A stretch of 64,000 nucleotides of DNA from Kitasatospora sp. MAA4. GTDB taxonomy: Bacteria > Actinomycetota > Actinomycetes > Streptomycetales > Streptomycetaceae. Both the position numbers and the translations under genes were made by a program. The number at the start of each line of letters is the position of its first letter. Position 1 is the stretch's first letter. Location: NCBI RefSeq assembly GCF_029893355.1, contig NZ_JARZAI010000022.1, forward strand, positions 1 to 64,000, read 5' to 3'. Below, in pieces: positions 26,094-34,901 of the stretch. Below the pieces are notes generated by a model, which worked only from the letters and a program-made list of their open reading frames with translations, was not told where the DNA came from and made no database searches.

Positions 26094-26781
26094 TCCTGTG
26101 TCGACCGAGGGGGCCGCGGCCGGACGCGTGGCGCGGGTCGTGCTGGTGGACGACCACCGGATGTTCCGTACCGGGGTCCGGGCCGAGATCGGCCGGACCG
26201 AGGTCACCGGCATCGACGTGGTGGGGGAGGCCGACGACGTCGAGTCGGCGGTCCGGGTGGTCGCCGAGACCCGCCCGGACGTGGTGCTGCTCGACGTCCA
26301 CCTGCCCGGCGGCGGCGGGGTGGAGGTGCTGCGCCGCTCGGTTGCCGTGATGGGCGAGCCCGGCGGCGTGAAGTTCCTCGCGCTCTCGGTCTCCGACGCG
26401 GCCGAGGACGTGATCGGCGTGATCCGCGGCGGGGCGCGCGGCTACGTCACCAAGACCATCACCGGCACCGATCTGGTCGACGCGATCTTCCGGATCGGCG
26501 ACGGCGACGCGGTCTTCTCGCCCCGGCTGGCGGGTTTCGTGCTGGACGCGTTCGCCGCCACCGACACCCCGCCGGTGGACGAGGATCTCGACCGCCTCAC
26601 CCAGCGCGAGCGCGAGGTGCTGCGCCTGATCGCCCGGGGCTACGCCTACAAGGAGATCGCCAAGCAGCTCTTCATCTCGGTGAAGACGGTCGAGAGCCAC
26701 GTTTCGGCGGTGCTGCGCAAGCTCCAGCTGAGCAACCGGCACGAGCTGACCCGCTGGGCGACGGCCCGCCGCCTGGTCTGA
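26086..26781 (+). CDS. LuxR/NarL-family response regulator
   Basis: 231 aa, ATG 26086 overlapping the kinase end. Receiver domain with DDHRMFR acidic pocket, phosphoacceptor D70 (VVLLDVHLPGGGG) and conserved K in GYVTKTI; LuxR helix-turn-helix near residues 165-225 (LTQREREVLRLIARG, FISVKTVESHVSAVL). It is the partner of the upstream PspC-kinase. The CCCTGA repeats in the divergent promoter region are its likely operator, giving autoregulation. A bidirectional terminator follows. Confidence 0.93.
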   Translation: MTDPVSTEGAAAGRVARVVLVDDHRMFRTGVRAEIGRTEVTGIDVVGEADDVESAVRVVAETRPDVVLLDVHLPGGGGVEVLRRSVAVMGEPGGVKFLALSVSDAAEDVIGVIRGGARGYVTKTITGTDLVDAIFRIGDGDAVFSPRLAGFVLDAFAATDTPPVDEDLDRLTQREREVLRLIARGYAYKEIAKQLFISVKTVESHVSAVLRKLQLSNRHELTRWATARRLV

Positions 26782-26786
26782 GCCTG

Positions 26787-26834
26787 AAATGCCTGAGGCC
26801 GGCCCGGTGTCATCCGGGCCGGCCTCAGGCATTT
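26787..26834. terminator. bidirectional terminator
   Basis: A near-perfect 21-bp stem (AAATGCCTGAGGCCGGCCCG at 26787 onward; complement to 26834) with A and T ends on both sides. It serves both the LuxR regulator on plus and the acyltransferase on minus. Confidence 0.9.
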
Positions 26835-26842
26835 GCAGACGG

Positions 26843-28189
26843 CTATGGGGCCTTGACCGCGGCCTCGGCCTGCTCGCCGGCGAACTTGGGCCCGGTCTGC
26901 GGCAGGCGGCGGTCCAGCATCTTGGCGACCTTCTTGCCGAGGTTCTGGCCGGGCATCTCGATCAGCTTGTAGGTGAGCTGGCTGAAGACCAGCACGCCGG
27001 CCAGGAAGATCAGCGCGGGGACGAACTTCGCGGCGCCGTGCTTGGCGAAGTGGACGTACTTCTCCAGCCAGAAGACGCTCCACAGCACCGGGATGTGCAC
27101 CACGTAGACCGAGTAGCTGATCGCGCCGAGCCAGGTGAGCGGGCGCGGCCAGCGGCGGTTGCGCAGCAGCATGCCGAAGCCGAAGGTCAGCCAGGCGCCG
27201 AGGTAGGGAGCGGAGAAGCCGATCCACTCGCTGGTCCAGGTGCGGTTGAGGGCGTCCCCGTGGTTGTACAGGTAGCCGACCAGGAAGCCCGAGGTCAGCA
27301 CGAAGCCGCAGGTGATCACGGCGACCATCGGGTCGATCTGCTTCTTCTCGGCCCGGAAGATCGCGGTGCCCGCGAACATCGTGGCCAGGATCATCATGCT
27401 CTCGAAGAACGTCGACCGGGCGTTGAGGAAGAGCAGCACCGCACCGAGTCCGCCGAGCACCATGGCGCCGATCCGGACCAGCTCCGGGCGGCCGGTGAAC
27501 ACGCAGAGCAGGCCGGTGGCCATCACCACGACGGTCGCCATGATCAGGTGCTGGGTGGTGGCGGTGTTGGTGGTGATCATCGCCGGGGTGACGAAGGCGC
27601 CGAGCAGCAGGGCCGCGCCTGCGAAGAAGACCGAGATCCCGGCGCTCTGCCGGTGCCAGCCCTTCACGAAGAGCGCACTCACGAAGAAGTAGAAGACCAT
27701 CTCGTAGCAGAGCGTCCACATCGCACCCAGCGCGCTGGGGATGTTCAGCATCTCGTGCAGCAGTGTCAGGTTGGCGAGGTAGGACCGCAGCGGGTGGCTG
27801 GTGACCACGCCCGGCACCGCGGAGAAGTCCTTCGGCAGGATCAGCAGCGAGAGCGTGATGACGATCAGGAGCAGCGGGTAGATCCGGAAGACCCGGCCGA
27901 CCCAGAAGCCCCGGACGTCACCGCGGCGCTCCAGCGAGGCCGGCACGATGTAGCCGCTGACCAGGAAGAAGAGCATCACGGCGTAGATGCCGAGGTCGAA
28001 GTGCTTCTCGATCCACGGGCCGGCCGGCGGGAACATGGCCAGCAGCCCGAAGTGGTGGACAGCGACCAGCAGGGCCGCAATCCCGCGCAGGGCGTCGAGC
28101 CAGCCGAGCCGGACTGCGGGCCGGGCGGCGCGGGCTGTCTGGGAGGCGCCGACGGACTGTTCGGCCGGCTGCTGTTCAATCACGGTCAC
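26843..28189 (-). CDS. acyltransferase-3 (OafA/YrhL-like) membrane protein
   Basis: 448 aa with about ten hydrophobic segments. LGWLDALRGIAALLVAVHH near the N-terminus is the acyltransferase-3 signature (Arg of LRG and the helix His), followed by FFLVSGYIVPASL and RVFRIYPLLL. Such enzymes transfer O-acetyl or other acyl groups to surface polysaccharides, peptidoglycan or exported lipids and antibiotics. It lacks the extra SGNH domain. It is divergent from a mannosyltransferase-like gene, suggesting surface-glycan decoration, but the acceptor is unknown. Confidence 0.85.
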   Translation of the reverse strand: MTVIEQQPAEQSVGASQTARAARPAVRLGWLDALRGIAALLVAVHHFGLLAMFPPAGPWIEKHFDLGIYAVMLFFLVSGYIVPASLERRGDVRGFWVGRVFRIYPLLLIVITLSLLILPKDFSAVPGVVTSHPLRSYLANLTLLHEMLNIPSALGAMWTLCYEMVFYFFVSALFVKGWHRQSAGISVFFAGAALLLGAFVTPAMITTNTATTQHLIMATVVVMATGLLCVFTGRPELVRIGAMVLGGLGAVLLFLNARSTFFESMMILATMFAGTAIFRAEKKQIDPMVAVITCGFVLTSGFLVGYLYNHGDALNRTWTSEWIGFSAPYLGAWLTFGFGMLLRNRRWPRPLTWLGAISYSVYVVHIPVLWSVFWLEKYVHFAKHGAAKFVPALIFLAGVLVFSQLTYKLIEMPGQNLGKKVAKMLDRRLPQTGPKFAGEQAEAAVKAP

Positions 28190-28352
28190 ACGCTGGAGGC
28201 TAACCTATGCACGGCTGCTTTTGGGTAAATACTCGGTATGCATGCCCGTACGGGCAACCGGGTGAGTTCTGGCTAGCATGGGCCGCTGGCGTTGCCCAGG
28301 CGCCGAGCCGTTTCGGACCAGTCCGACCCCGATCATTGGAAGGCCGACGGTA

Positions 28353-29612
28353 GTGGCACCCCTCCTGAAGAACAGAGAGCCCGCCGGTGCGTCCACGGTG
28401 GGCTCTTCTCCTGAGCACGACTCCAGCGGCGGCCGGCGCCTCCTCTCCCGGCTGAGCACCTCGGCCCGCTACGCCGCCCCCGCGCTGCTCGGCTACGTCG
28501 CCGTCCGGGCCATCGGCCTCGCCGTCCTGATGCTCTGGGAGGGCCAGCACGGGATGAGCAGCCTGAACCGGCTGAGCACGCTGTGGGACGCCTCCTGGTA
28601 CCAGAACATCGCCCAGCACGGCTACGCGGGCACCGCGCCGCGGCCCGGTCCGTTCGGCCTCTACCAGCCGTACGCGTTCTTCCCGGTCTACCCGATGCTG
28701 ATCCGGGTGGTCTGGTGGGTGGGCCCGCTGGCGGTGAACTACGCCGCGCTGCTGGTCGCCTGGATATCGGCTCTGGCGGCCGCCTGGGGCGTCTTCGCGG
28801 TGGGCGAGCGGCTCTACAACCGCCGCACGGGCGTGATCGCCGCGGTGCTGTGGGGCGTCACGCCGTACGCGGTGGTCGAGAGCATGGCCTACTCCGAGCT
28901 GGCGTTCAGCGCGCTGGCCGTCTGGGCGATGTACGCCGCGCTGACGCGGCGCTGGGTGTGGGCCGGCGTGCTGGCCTCGCTGGCCGGGCTGACCCGTCCG
29001 ACCGGTGTCGCGGTGGCCGCCGCGATCGGGATCGGCGGGGTCGCCGCGCTGGCCGTCCAGTGGTGGCAGGACCGCCGCGGGGTGCTGCCGGAGGAGGAGC
29101 GGCTGGCCTGGTGGCGCCCGCTGCTCGGGGCGGCGATCGCGCCGCTCGGCTTCGTCGGCTTCATCGCCTGGGTCGGCTGGCAGAAGGGCAGCCCGAACGC
29201 CTACTTCAAGATCCAGGAGGCCTGGCAGTCGAAGTTCGACTTCGGTCACTCCACGCTGCACTCCTTTCGGGTGATGCTCACCGTCCCCGGCGCGGTGTGG
29301 ATGACGGACGTGGTGGTCGCCGCGACGATCACCGTCTCGGTGCTGCTCTTCGTCATCTCGGTGCTCCAGCGCCAGCCGCTGACCCTGCTCGTCTACAGCG
29401 GCATGATCCTTCTTCTGGCGCTGGGAGATGCGGCATACTTCAACTCTCGTGCGCGATTCCTGATTCCGGCGTTCGCTCTGCTGTTTCCACTGGCGGGCAA
29501 TCTGGCGCGGGCGCGCACTCGGGGGTTGGTGCCAACGGTCCTGGTGACCGCCGCGCTCTGCTCCGCCGCGTACGGCGGGTATGTGGTCTTCGTCTACACG
29601 AACTCGCCGTGA
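28353..29612 (+). CDS. polytopic glycosyltransferase, PIG-V-like mannosyltransferase type
   Basis: 419 aa from GTG 28353 (GGAAGG ten bases upstream); the longer in-frame start has poor coding character. At least nine hydrophobic helices. The first outside loop contains TLWDASWYQNIAQHGY and QPYAFFPVYP, with an acidic WDxxWY element typical of GT-C/PIG-V-like lipid-phosphomannose-dependent transferases. It would glycosylate an exported lipid or protein outside the membrane using a polyprenyl-phosphate sugar. The next gene, another GT-C enzyme, begins 34 bases later. Confidence 0.8.
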   Translation: MAPLLKNREPAGASTVGSSPEHDSSGGRRLLSRLSTSARYAAPALLGYVAVRAIGLAVLMLWEGQHGMSSLNRLSTLWDASWYQNIAQHGYAGTAPRPGPFGLYQPYAFFPVYPMLIRVVWWVGPLAVNYAALLVAWISALAAAWGVFAVGERLYNRRTGVIAAVLWGVTPYAVVESMAYSELAFSALAVWAMYAALTRRWVWAGVLASLAGLTRPTGVAVAAAIGIGGVAALAVQWWQDRRGVLPEEERLAWWRPLLGAAIAPLGFVGFIAWVGWQKGSPNAYFKIQEAWQSKFDFGHSTLHSFRVMLTVPGAVWMTDVVVAATITVSVLLFVISVLQRQPLTLLVYSGMILLLALGDAAYFNSRARFLIPAFALLFPLAGNLARARTRGLVPTVLVTAALCSAAYGGYVVFVYTNSP

Positions 29613-29646
29613 CCATCTGACGAGAAAGCCGAGAGGGTCCGTCGCC

Positions 29647-31167
29647 ATGAGCGTCAGTGCGAGAAGCAGCGCTGTCCCGACCGAGGCGCCCGGCGCCCAC
29701 TCCGCTGGGCCCGCGCGCGGGTCGGTGGGCGCGCTGCTCGCCGTGGTGGCTCGGCTGGTCTGGCTCTGGCCCGCGTTGCTGACGCTCGGCCTCGCCGTGT
29801 ACGGCGGCGGCCGTCCGCTGCTCTGGCCGGACGAGTTGGCCACCTGGGAGGCGGTCAACCGCAGTCCCGCGCAGATCTGGGGCATGCTGCACCACGTCGA
29901 CGCGGTCGTCGGGTTGTACTACTTCCTTCTGCACTACTGGACGTCCGCCTTCGGGCACAGCCTGACGATGTTCCGGCTGCCCTCGGCGCTGGCCATGGCC
30001 GGCGCCGCGGCCTTCGTCGCGCTGATCGGCCGCAAGGTCTTCGGCAACCGCGCCGCGATCACCGCCGGGGTGCTCTTCGCGCTGACGCCGTCGGTCTCGC
30101 GCTACGGGCAGGAGGCGCGCGGGTACGCGTTCGTGGTGCTCGCCGCCGCGGCGGCGACCTTCCTGCTGCTGCGGGCGCTGGAGCGGCCGGGCGTGCTGCG
30201 CTGGGTGTTCTACAGCGTCGCGGTGGTGCTGACCGGTCTGTTCCACATGATCGCGCTGGTCTTCCTCGGCAGCCACGCGCTGATCGTCGCCTGGCGCTGG
30301 TGGACCCGGCGCGAGCGGCGGCTGCTGATCGGGTTCCCGCTGGCCGTCCTGGTGGCGCTGGCGGCGCTGGCACCGCTGGTGATCACCGGCCAGCGGCAGG
30401 TGGACCGGCAGCTCAACTGGATTCCCAAGCCCAAGATCACGGACGTCGGGAACAGTCTGTGGCCGGGCATGTTCGGCTCGACCGGTGTCGCGCTCTGCAT
30501 CCTCGCGATGGCCGTGCTGCCGCTGGCCTGGGCGAAGGGACGGCGCGGGGCGGCCGAGCTGGGCCTGGTCGCGGTGCTGCCGATCCCCGCCATCGGGATC
30601 ATCTCGATGGGCTCGACCTCGTACTTCCTGGACCGCTACCTGCTCTTCACCGTGCCGATCTGGGCGGTGCTGGCCGGCGCCGGGCTGGCCGCGCTGCGGC
30701 CCAGGGTGCTGCTGCCGGTCGGCCTGGCCGCGGTGGTGCTGCTCGGCTACCACGAGCAGAAGGCCGAGCGTGAGCCGTACGCCTTCGTGAACTGGGACGG
30801 CAAGGCCGCGGCGGCGGTGATCGCCCAGGGCTACCGGCCCGGGGACGGCATCGCGCCGGCACGCGGCGGCGCCATCCTGCAAGGGGTGCCCACCGCGATG
30901 GACTTCTACCTGCCGCAGAACGACAAGCTCAAGGACGTCTTCGTCGCGAAGAGTGCGCCCGAGGTGGACGACCTCTACCCGCTGATGTGCACCGACCCCG
31001 CCGCGTGCCTCGGGGACACCCCGCGGGTGTGGGTGGTGGCTCAGGGGACGCCGGGCCAGCAGTTCGGCACCTTCTCGCCGGCCGAGCTGGCGGCGCTCAA
31101 GGCGGCCTACCCGAAACAGACCGTGACGGCGGTGCCGGGCGCGACCGTGACGCTGATGGAGCGTTAG
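29647..31167 (+). CDS. GT-C family glycosyltransferase (GT39/ArnT-like)
   Basis: 506 aa from ATG 29647 (GAGAGGG upstream). Multi-helix protein; an outside loop after helix 1 has LLWPDELATWEAVNRSPAQ with the acidic DE pair expected at the GT-C active site, and YGQEARGYAFVVLAAA is the conserved following segment of the PMT/ArnT-like superfamily. A C-terminal soluble region (about 370-506) has two cysteines (MCTDPAACLG). It probably uses polyprenyl-phosphate sugar donors. With the preceding gene and the acyltransferase it suggests an exported glycan or glycolipid pathway. Confidence 0.82.
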   Translation: MSVSARSSAVPTEAPGAHSAGPARGSVGALLAVVARLVWLWPALLTLGLAVYGGGRPLLWPDELATWEAVNRSPAQIWGMLHHVDAVVGLYYFLLHYWTSAFGHSLTMFRLPSALAMAGAAAFVALIGRKVFGNRAAITAGVLFALTPSVSRYGQEARGYAFVVLAAAAATFLLLRALERPGVLRWVFYSVAVVLTGLFHMIALVFLGSHALIVAWRWWTRRERRLLIGFPLAVLVALAALAPLVITGQRQVDRQLNWIPKPKITDVGNSLWPGMFGSTGVALCILAMAVLPLAWAKGRRGAAELGLVAVLPIPAIGIISMGSTSYFLDRYLLFTVPIWAVLAGAGLAALRPRVLLPVGLAAVVLLGYHEQKAEREPYAFVNWDGKAAAAVIAQGYRPGDGIAPARGGAILQGVPTAMDFYLPQNDKLKDVFVAKSAPEVDDLYPLMCTDPAACLGDTPRVWVVAQGTPGQQFGTFSPAELAALKAAYPKQTVTAVPGATVTLMER

Positions 31168-31589
31168 GTCGCTGGTAGCGGGCCGAAGCGGGCGCGGAGG
31201 TCCTCTTCGAGGGCGGCGGCCTGGTCGAGCCGTCCGGCCCCCTGCAGGACGGCCTGCGGGTCCTGCGCGGGGTCCAGGAGCAGCGGGGCGTAGCTCTGGC
31301 GGGGTGCCGCGGGTGTCGCCGCGGGCGTGACGGGTGGTCCCGTCCGGTCCGCCTCCTGGTCGAGCAGGTCGGCCCGGGTGGGGGCGGACGGCGCGGCGGC
31401 GCTGCTGACCACCGGCCCGGGCTCGGGAGCCGGCTCGGGGCGGCCCACCGCCGTGAGGTGGGTGAGCGAGACCGCGCCGGCCATCGTGACGCCGGCGACA
31501 CCGGCCGCCGTGCGGGCGGCCCGGGTGACCCGCGGCGAGAACAGCGCAGGCCGGGAGCGGGGTTTGCGGTGCTTGCGGTGCGAGGCCAT
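31164..31589 (-). CDS. secreted or membrane-tethered hypothetical protein
   Basis: 141 aa from ATG 31587-31589; the longer frame upstream is not coding-like. A very basic N-terminus (RKHRKPRSRP) is followed by one hydrophobic segment (TAAGVAGVTMAGAVSLT), consistent with a signal-anchor, then a Pro/Ala-rich stretch and a short helical C-terminus (QAAALEEDLRARFG). No family recognised. It overlaps the 3' end of the convergent glycosyltransferase by 4 bases. Confidence 0.6.
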   Translation of the reverse strand: MASHRKHRKPRSRPALFSPRVTRAARTAAGVAGVTMAGAVSLTHLTAVGRPEPAPEPGPVVSSAAAPSAPTRADLLDQEADRTGPPVTPAATPAAPRQSYAPLLLDPAQDPQAVLQGAGRLDQAAALEEDLRARFGPLPAT

Positions 31590-31779
31590 GACAGGGACGC
31601 TAGCCCGGCGACGTGCCGGGCGGGCGGGAGTTACGGCTCTGGCCGGAAGAATTCGGAAGCGACCGTTCCGGATGTCCCGATGTCGGTTTCGGTACGAACC
31701 CATGGCGTGCTGTGACCGTTGCGGCGAGAGTTCCGATCCGGCCTGTGCTGTCAGTGCCGGGTCATAGACTCGGAGGGCC

Positions 31780-34371
31780 ATGAGTAGCCTCTTTGACGAC
31801 CTCCCGCTCCCCGGCTTCGAGCTGAAGCCCTCCTTCGCGACGCCCGCGGACCACGCCGAGGAGCCTCCACCGGAGGACCACTACGGCCACGAGGGCGGCT
31901 ACGAGGAGGAGATCCCGCACGATCTCTTCCAGACCGACTACGCCGCGGCTGCCGCCCGCGACGCCTACCACCGCAACGGCGCCCACCGGACGGTGGTCGA
32001 CCCCGCCCAGCTGCTGGAGGGGATGAACGACCCGCAGCGCGAGGCGGTGCTGCACGCGGGCTCCCCGCTGCTCATCGTGGCCGGCGCCGGGTCGGGCAAG
32101 ACCCGGGTGCTGACGCACCGGATCGCCTACCTGCTCGGCGCACGCGGAGTGCAGCCCGGCGAGATCCTGGCGATCACCTTCACCAACAAGGCGGCCGGCG
32201 AGATGCGCGAGCGCGTCGAGCAGCTGGTCGGGCCGCGCGCCCGGGCCATGTGGGTGTCGACGTTCCACAGCGCCTGCGTGCGGATCCTGCGCCGGGAGAG
32301 CAAGCGGCTCGGGTTCACCTCCAGCTTCTCGATCTACGACTCGGCGGACTCGCAGCGGCTGATGTCGCTGGTCTGCCGGGATCTGGACCTGGACCCCAAG
32401 CAGTTCCCGCCGAAGTCGTTCACGGCCAAGGTCTCCAACCTCAAGAACGAGCTGATCGACGAGGAGACCTACGCGGCGCAGGCCGCGAACCCGATGGAGC
32501 GCAAGCTCGCCGAGGCGTACGCGCTCTACCAGCGCCGCCTGCGGGAGGCCAACGCGCTCGACTTCGACGACATCATCATGACCACCGTCAACCTGCTGCA
32601 GGCCTTCCCCGACGCGGCCGAGCACTACCGGCGGCGGTTCCGGCACATCCTGGTCGACGAGTACCAGGACACCAACCACGCCCAGTACACCCTGGTGCGC
32701 GAGCTGAGCGGCGGCGCGGCCGGATCCGCGCCCAAGCGCACGGTGGACGGCGACTTCGTCAACCCGGCCGCGGCCGGCCTGGCGTCCGTGCCGCCCGCCG
32801 AGCTGTGCGTGGTGGGTGACGCGGACCAGTCGATCTACGCCTTCCGCGGCGCGACGATCCGCAACATCCTCCAGTTCGAGGAGGACTACCCCGACGCCGT
32901 GACGATCCTGCTGGAGCAGAACTACCGCTCCACGCAGACCATCCTCAGCGCCGCCAACGCCGTCATCGAGCGCAATACCAGCCGCCGCGAGAAGAAGCTC
33001 TGGACGGCCGGCGAGCACGGCGAGAAGGTCATCGGCTACGTCGCGGACGACGAGCACGGCGAGGCGCAGTTCATCGCCGAGGAGATCGACCGGCTCACCG
33101 ACGCCGGCGACGCCCGCCCCGGCGATGTGGCGATCTTCTACCGGACGAACGCCCAGTCCCGGGTCTTCGAGGAGGTGTTCATCCGGGTCGGCCTGCCGTA
33201 CAAGGTGGTCGGCGGGGTGCGCTTCTACGAGCGCAAGGAGGTCCGGGACGTCCTGGCCTACCTGCGGGTGCTCTCCAACCCCGAGGACACCGTGCCGCTG
33301 CGCCGGATCCTCAACGTGCCCAAGCGCGGGATCGGCGACCGCGCCGAGGCGATGATCGACGCGCTGTCGGCCCGTGAGCGGATCAGCTTCGCCCAGGCGC
33401 TGCTGCGCGTGGACGAGGCGTACGGGATGGCCGCGCGCTCGGCCAACGCGGTGCGCAAGTTCAACGAACTGCTCGCCGGGCTGCGCCAGATCGTGGAGTC
33501 CGGCGCCGGGCCGGCCGCCGTCCTGGAGGCCGTCCTGGAGGAGACCGGGTACCTGGCCGAACTCCAGTCCTCCACCGACCCGCAGGACGAGACCCGGGTG
33601 GAGAACCTCCAGGAACTCGCCTCGGTGGCCCTGGAGTACGAGCAGGACCCGGGCGAGCGCCCGGACGGCGAGGGCGAGGGCACTCCGCCGATCGGCTCGC
33701 TGGCCGACTTCCTGGAGCGGGTCGCGCTGGTGGCCGACTCCGACCAGATCCCGGACGACGAGGACGGGTCGGGCGTCATCACGATGATGACCCTGCACAC
33801 CGCCAAGGGCCTGGAGTTCCCGGTGGTCTTCCTGACCGGCATGGAGGACGGGATCTTCCCGCACATGCGGGCGCTCAGCCAGGTCAAGGAGCTGGAGGAG
33901 GAGCGCCGACTCGCGTACGTCGGCCTGACTCGGGCGCGCGAGCGGCTCTACCTGACCCGCTCGGTGCTGCGCAGCGCCTGGGGCCAGCCCTCGTACAACC
34001 CGGCCTCGCGCTTCCTGGACGAGATCCCGGGCGAGCTGGTGCAGTGGAAGCGCACCGGCGCGGCCGCGATGCCGGGCTCGCGCGGGGTGGGCTCCGGCTC
34101 CTCGCGGGGGTCGTCGTCGTTCTCGTCGCCCTTGTCCTCGGCTTCGGCTTCGGCTTCGCCGAAGGCGGGTTGGGGCAAGTCGGCGCGCAAGGTCACCGAG
34201 CGCGAGGTGGTCGCACTCGCCGTCGGCGACCGGGTCAGCCACGACACCTTCGGGCTCGGCACGGTGGCCGGGACGGAAGGCGTCGGCGACAAGGCCAAGG
34301 CGACGATCGACTTCGGCAGCTCGGGCCGCAAGGTGCTGCTGCTGCGGTACGCGCCGGTCGAGAAGTTGTAG
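31780..34371 (+). CDS. pcrA: ATP-dependent DNA helicase PcrA/UvrD
   Basis: 863-aa superfamily 1A 3'-5' helicase for nucleotide-excision repair, replication restart and RecA clearing. About 80 acidic N-terminal residues precede the motor. K107 is in Walker A (AGAGSGKTR); EYQDTN is motif II; GDADQSIYAFRGA is motif III; TLHTAKGLEFPVVF and the late RLAYVGLTRARERLYL are motifs V and VI. A Ser/Gly-rich linker (~760-795) leads to a C-terminal Tudor-like RNA-polymerase-binding domain (VGDRVSHDTFGLGTVAG). ATG 31780 follows CGGAGGGCC. Length exceeds B. subtilis PcrA by ~120 residues, normal for actinobacteria. Confidence 0.96.
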   Translation: MSSLFDDLPLPGFELKPSFATPADHAEEPPPEDHYGHEGGYEEEIPHDLFQTDYAAAAARDAYHRNGAHRTVVDPAQLLEGMNDPQREAVLHAGSPLLIVAGAGSGKTRVLTHRIAYLLGARGVQPGEILAITFTNKAAGEMRERVEQLVGPRARAMWVSTFHSACVRILRRESKRLGFTSSFSIYDSADSQRLMSLVCRDLDLDPKQFPPKSFTAKVSNLKNELIDEETYAAQAANPMERKLAEAYALYQRRLREANALDFDDIIMTTVNLLQAFPDAAEHYRRRFRHILVDEYQDTNHAQYTLVRELSGGAAGSAPKRTVDGDFVNPAAAGLASVPPAELCVVGDADQSIYAFRGATIRNILQFEEDYPDAVTILLEQNYRSTQTILSAANAVIERNTSRREKKLWTAGEHGEKVIGYVADDEHGEAQFIAEEIDRLTDAGDARPGDVAIFYRTNAQSRVFEEVFIRVGLPYKVVGGVRFYERKEVRDVLAYLRVLSNPEDTVPLRRILNVPKRGIGDRAEAMIDALSARERISFAQALLRVDEAYGMAARSANAVRKFNELLAGLRQIVESGAGPAAVLEAVLEETGYLAELQSSTDPQDETRVENLQELASVALEYEQDPGERPDGEGEGTPPIGSLADFLERVALVADSDQIPDDEDGSGVITMMTLHTAKGLEFPVVFLTGMEDGIFPHMRALSQVKELEEERRLAYVGLTRARERLYLTRSVLRSAWGQPSYNPASRFLDEIPGELVQWKRTGAAAMPGSRGVGSGSSRGSSSFSSPLSSASASASPKAGWGKSARKVTEREVVALAVGDRVSHDTFGLGTVAGTEGVGDKAKATIDFGSSGRKVLLLRYAPVEKL

Positions 34372-34436
34372 CTGGAGCCCCCCGGGGTTGTGATTTTCCC
34401 CTCCTCTTGAGGGGTGGCACCGTCCCGGGGCTCCAG
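34372..34436 (+). terminator. branched terminator after pcrA
   Basis: CTGGAGCCCC at 34372 pairs with GGGGCTCCAG ending at 34436, enclosing a second hairpin CCCCT...AGGGG at 34398-34414. The structure starts directly after the pcrA stop. Confidence 0.72.
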
Positions 34437-34488
34437 TGACGCTAACCTCCCCTCAGGCTTGTTATCGGTGGTTAACGTGGAGGCAGTG

Positions 34489-34896
34489 ATGGGTGTGTCA
34501 GGCCCGATCCGGGTCGTGGTCGCCAAGCCGGGGCTCGACGGTCACGACCGGGGCGCCAAGGTGATCGCGCGCGCCCTGCGGGACGCCGGTATGGAGGTGA
34601 TCTACACCGGGCTGCACCAGACGCCCGAGCAGATCGTGGACACCGCCATCCAGGAGGACGCCGACGGCATCGGCCTGTCGATCCTCTCCGGCGCGCACAT
34701 GACGCTCTGCGCCCGGGTGATCGCGCTGCTCAAGGAGCGCGACGCGGCGGACATCAAGGTGTTCTGCGGCGGCATCGTGCCGGACGAGGACATCATCGAG
34801 CTGAAGGCGATGGGGGTCGCGGACATCTTCACGCCCGGCACCCCGACCCGGGACGTGGTGGCCTGGGTCGAGGCCAACCTGCGCGCGGCGGGCTGA
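34489..34896 (+). CDS. icmB: cobalamin-binding subunit of an acyl-CoA mutase, isobutyryl-CoA mutase small subunit
   Basis: 135 aa from ATG 34489 (GGAGG upstream). It is a stand-alone B12-binding domain: H19 in GLDGHDRG is the base-off/His-on ligand (DxHxxG), then IGLSILSGAHMTL (SxL) and FTPGTPT (GG/G-rich end) complete the Rossmann-type site. IcmB pairs with a large catalytic subunit IcmA encoded elsewhere and interconverts isobutyryl-CoA and n-butyryl-CoA. Position after pcrA matches the recalled S. coelicolor icmB locus. Methylmalonyl-CoA or ethylmalonyl-CoA mutase small subunits are homologous alternatives. Confidence 0.85.
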   Translation: MGVSGPIRVVVAKPGLDGHDRGAKVIARALRDAGMEVIYTGLHQTPEQIVDTAIQEDADGIGLSILSGAHMTLCARVIALLKERDAADIKVFCGGIVPDEDIIELKAMGVADIFTPGTPTRDVVAWVEANLRAAG

Positions 34897-34901
34897 TCGC
34901 T

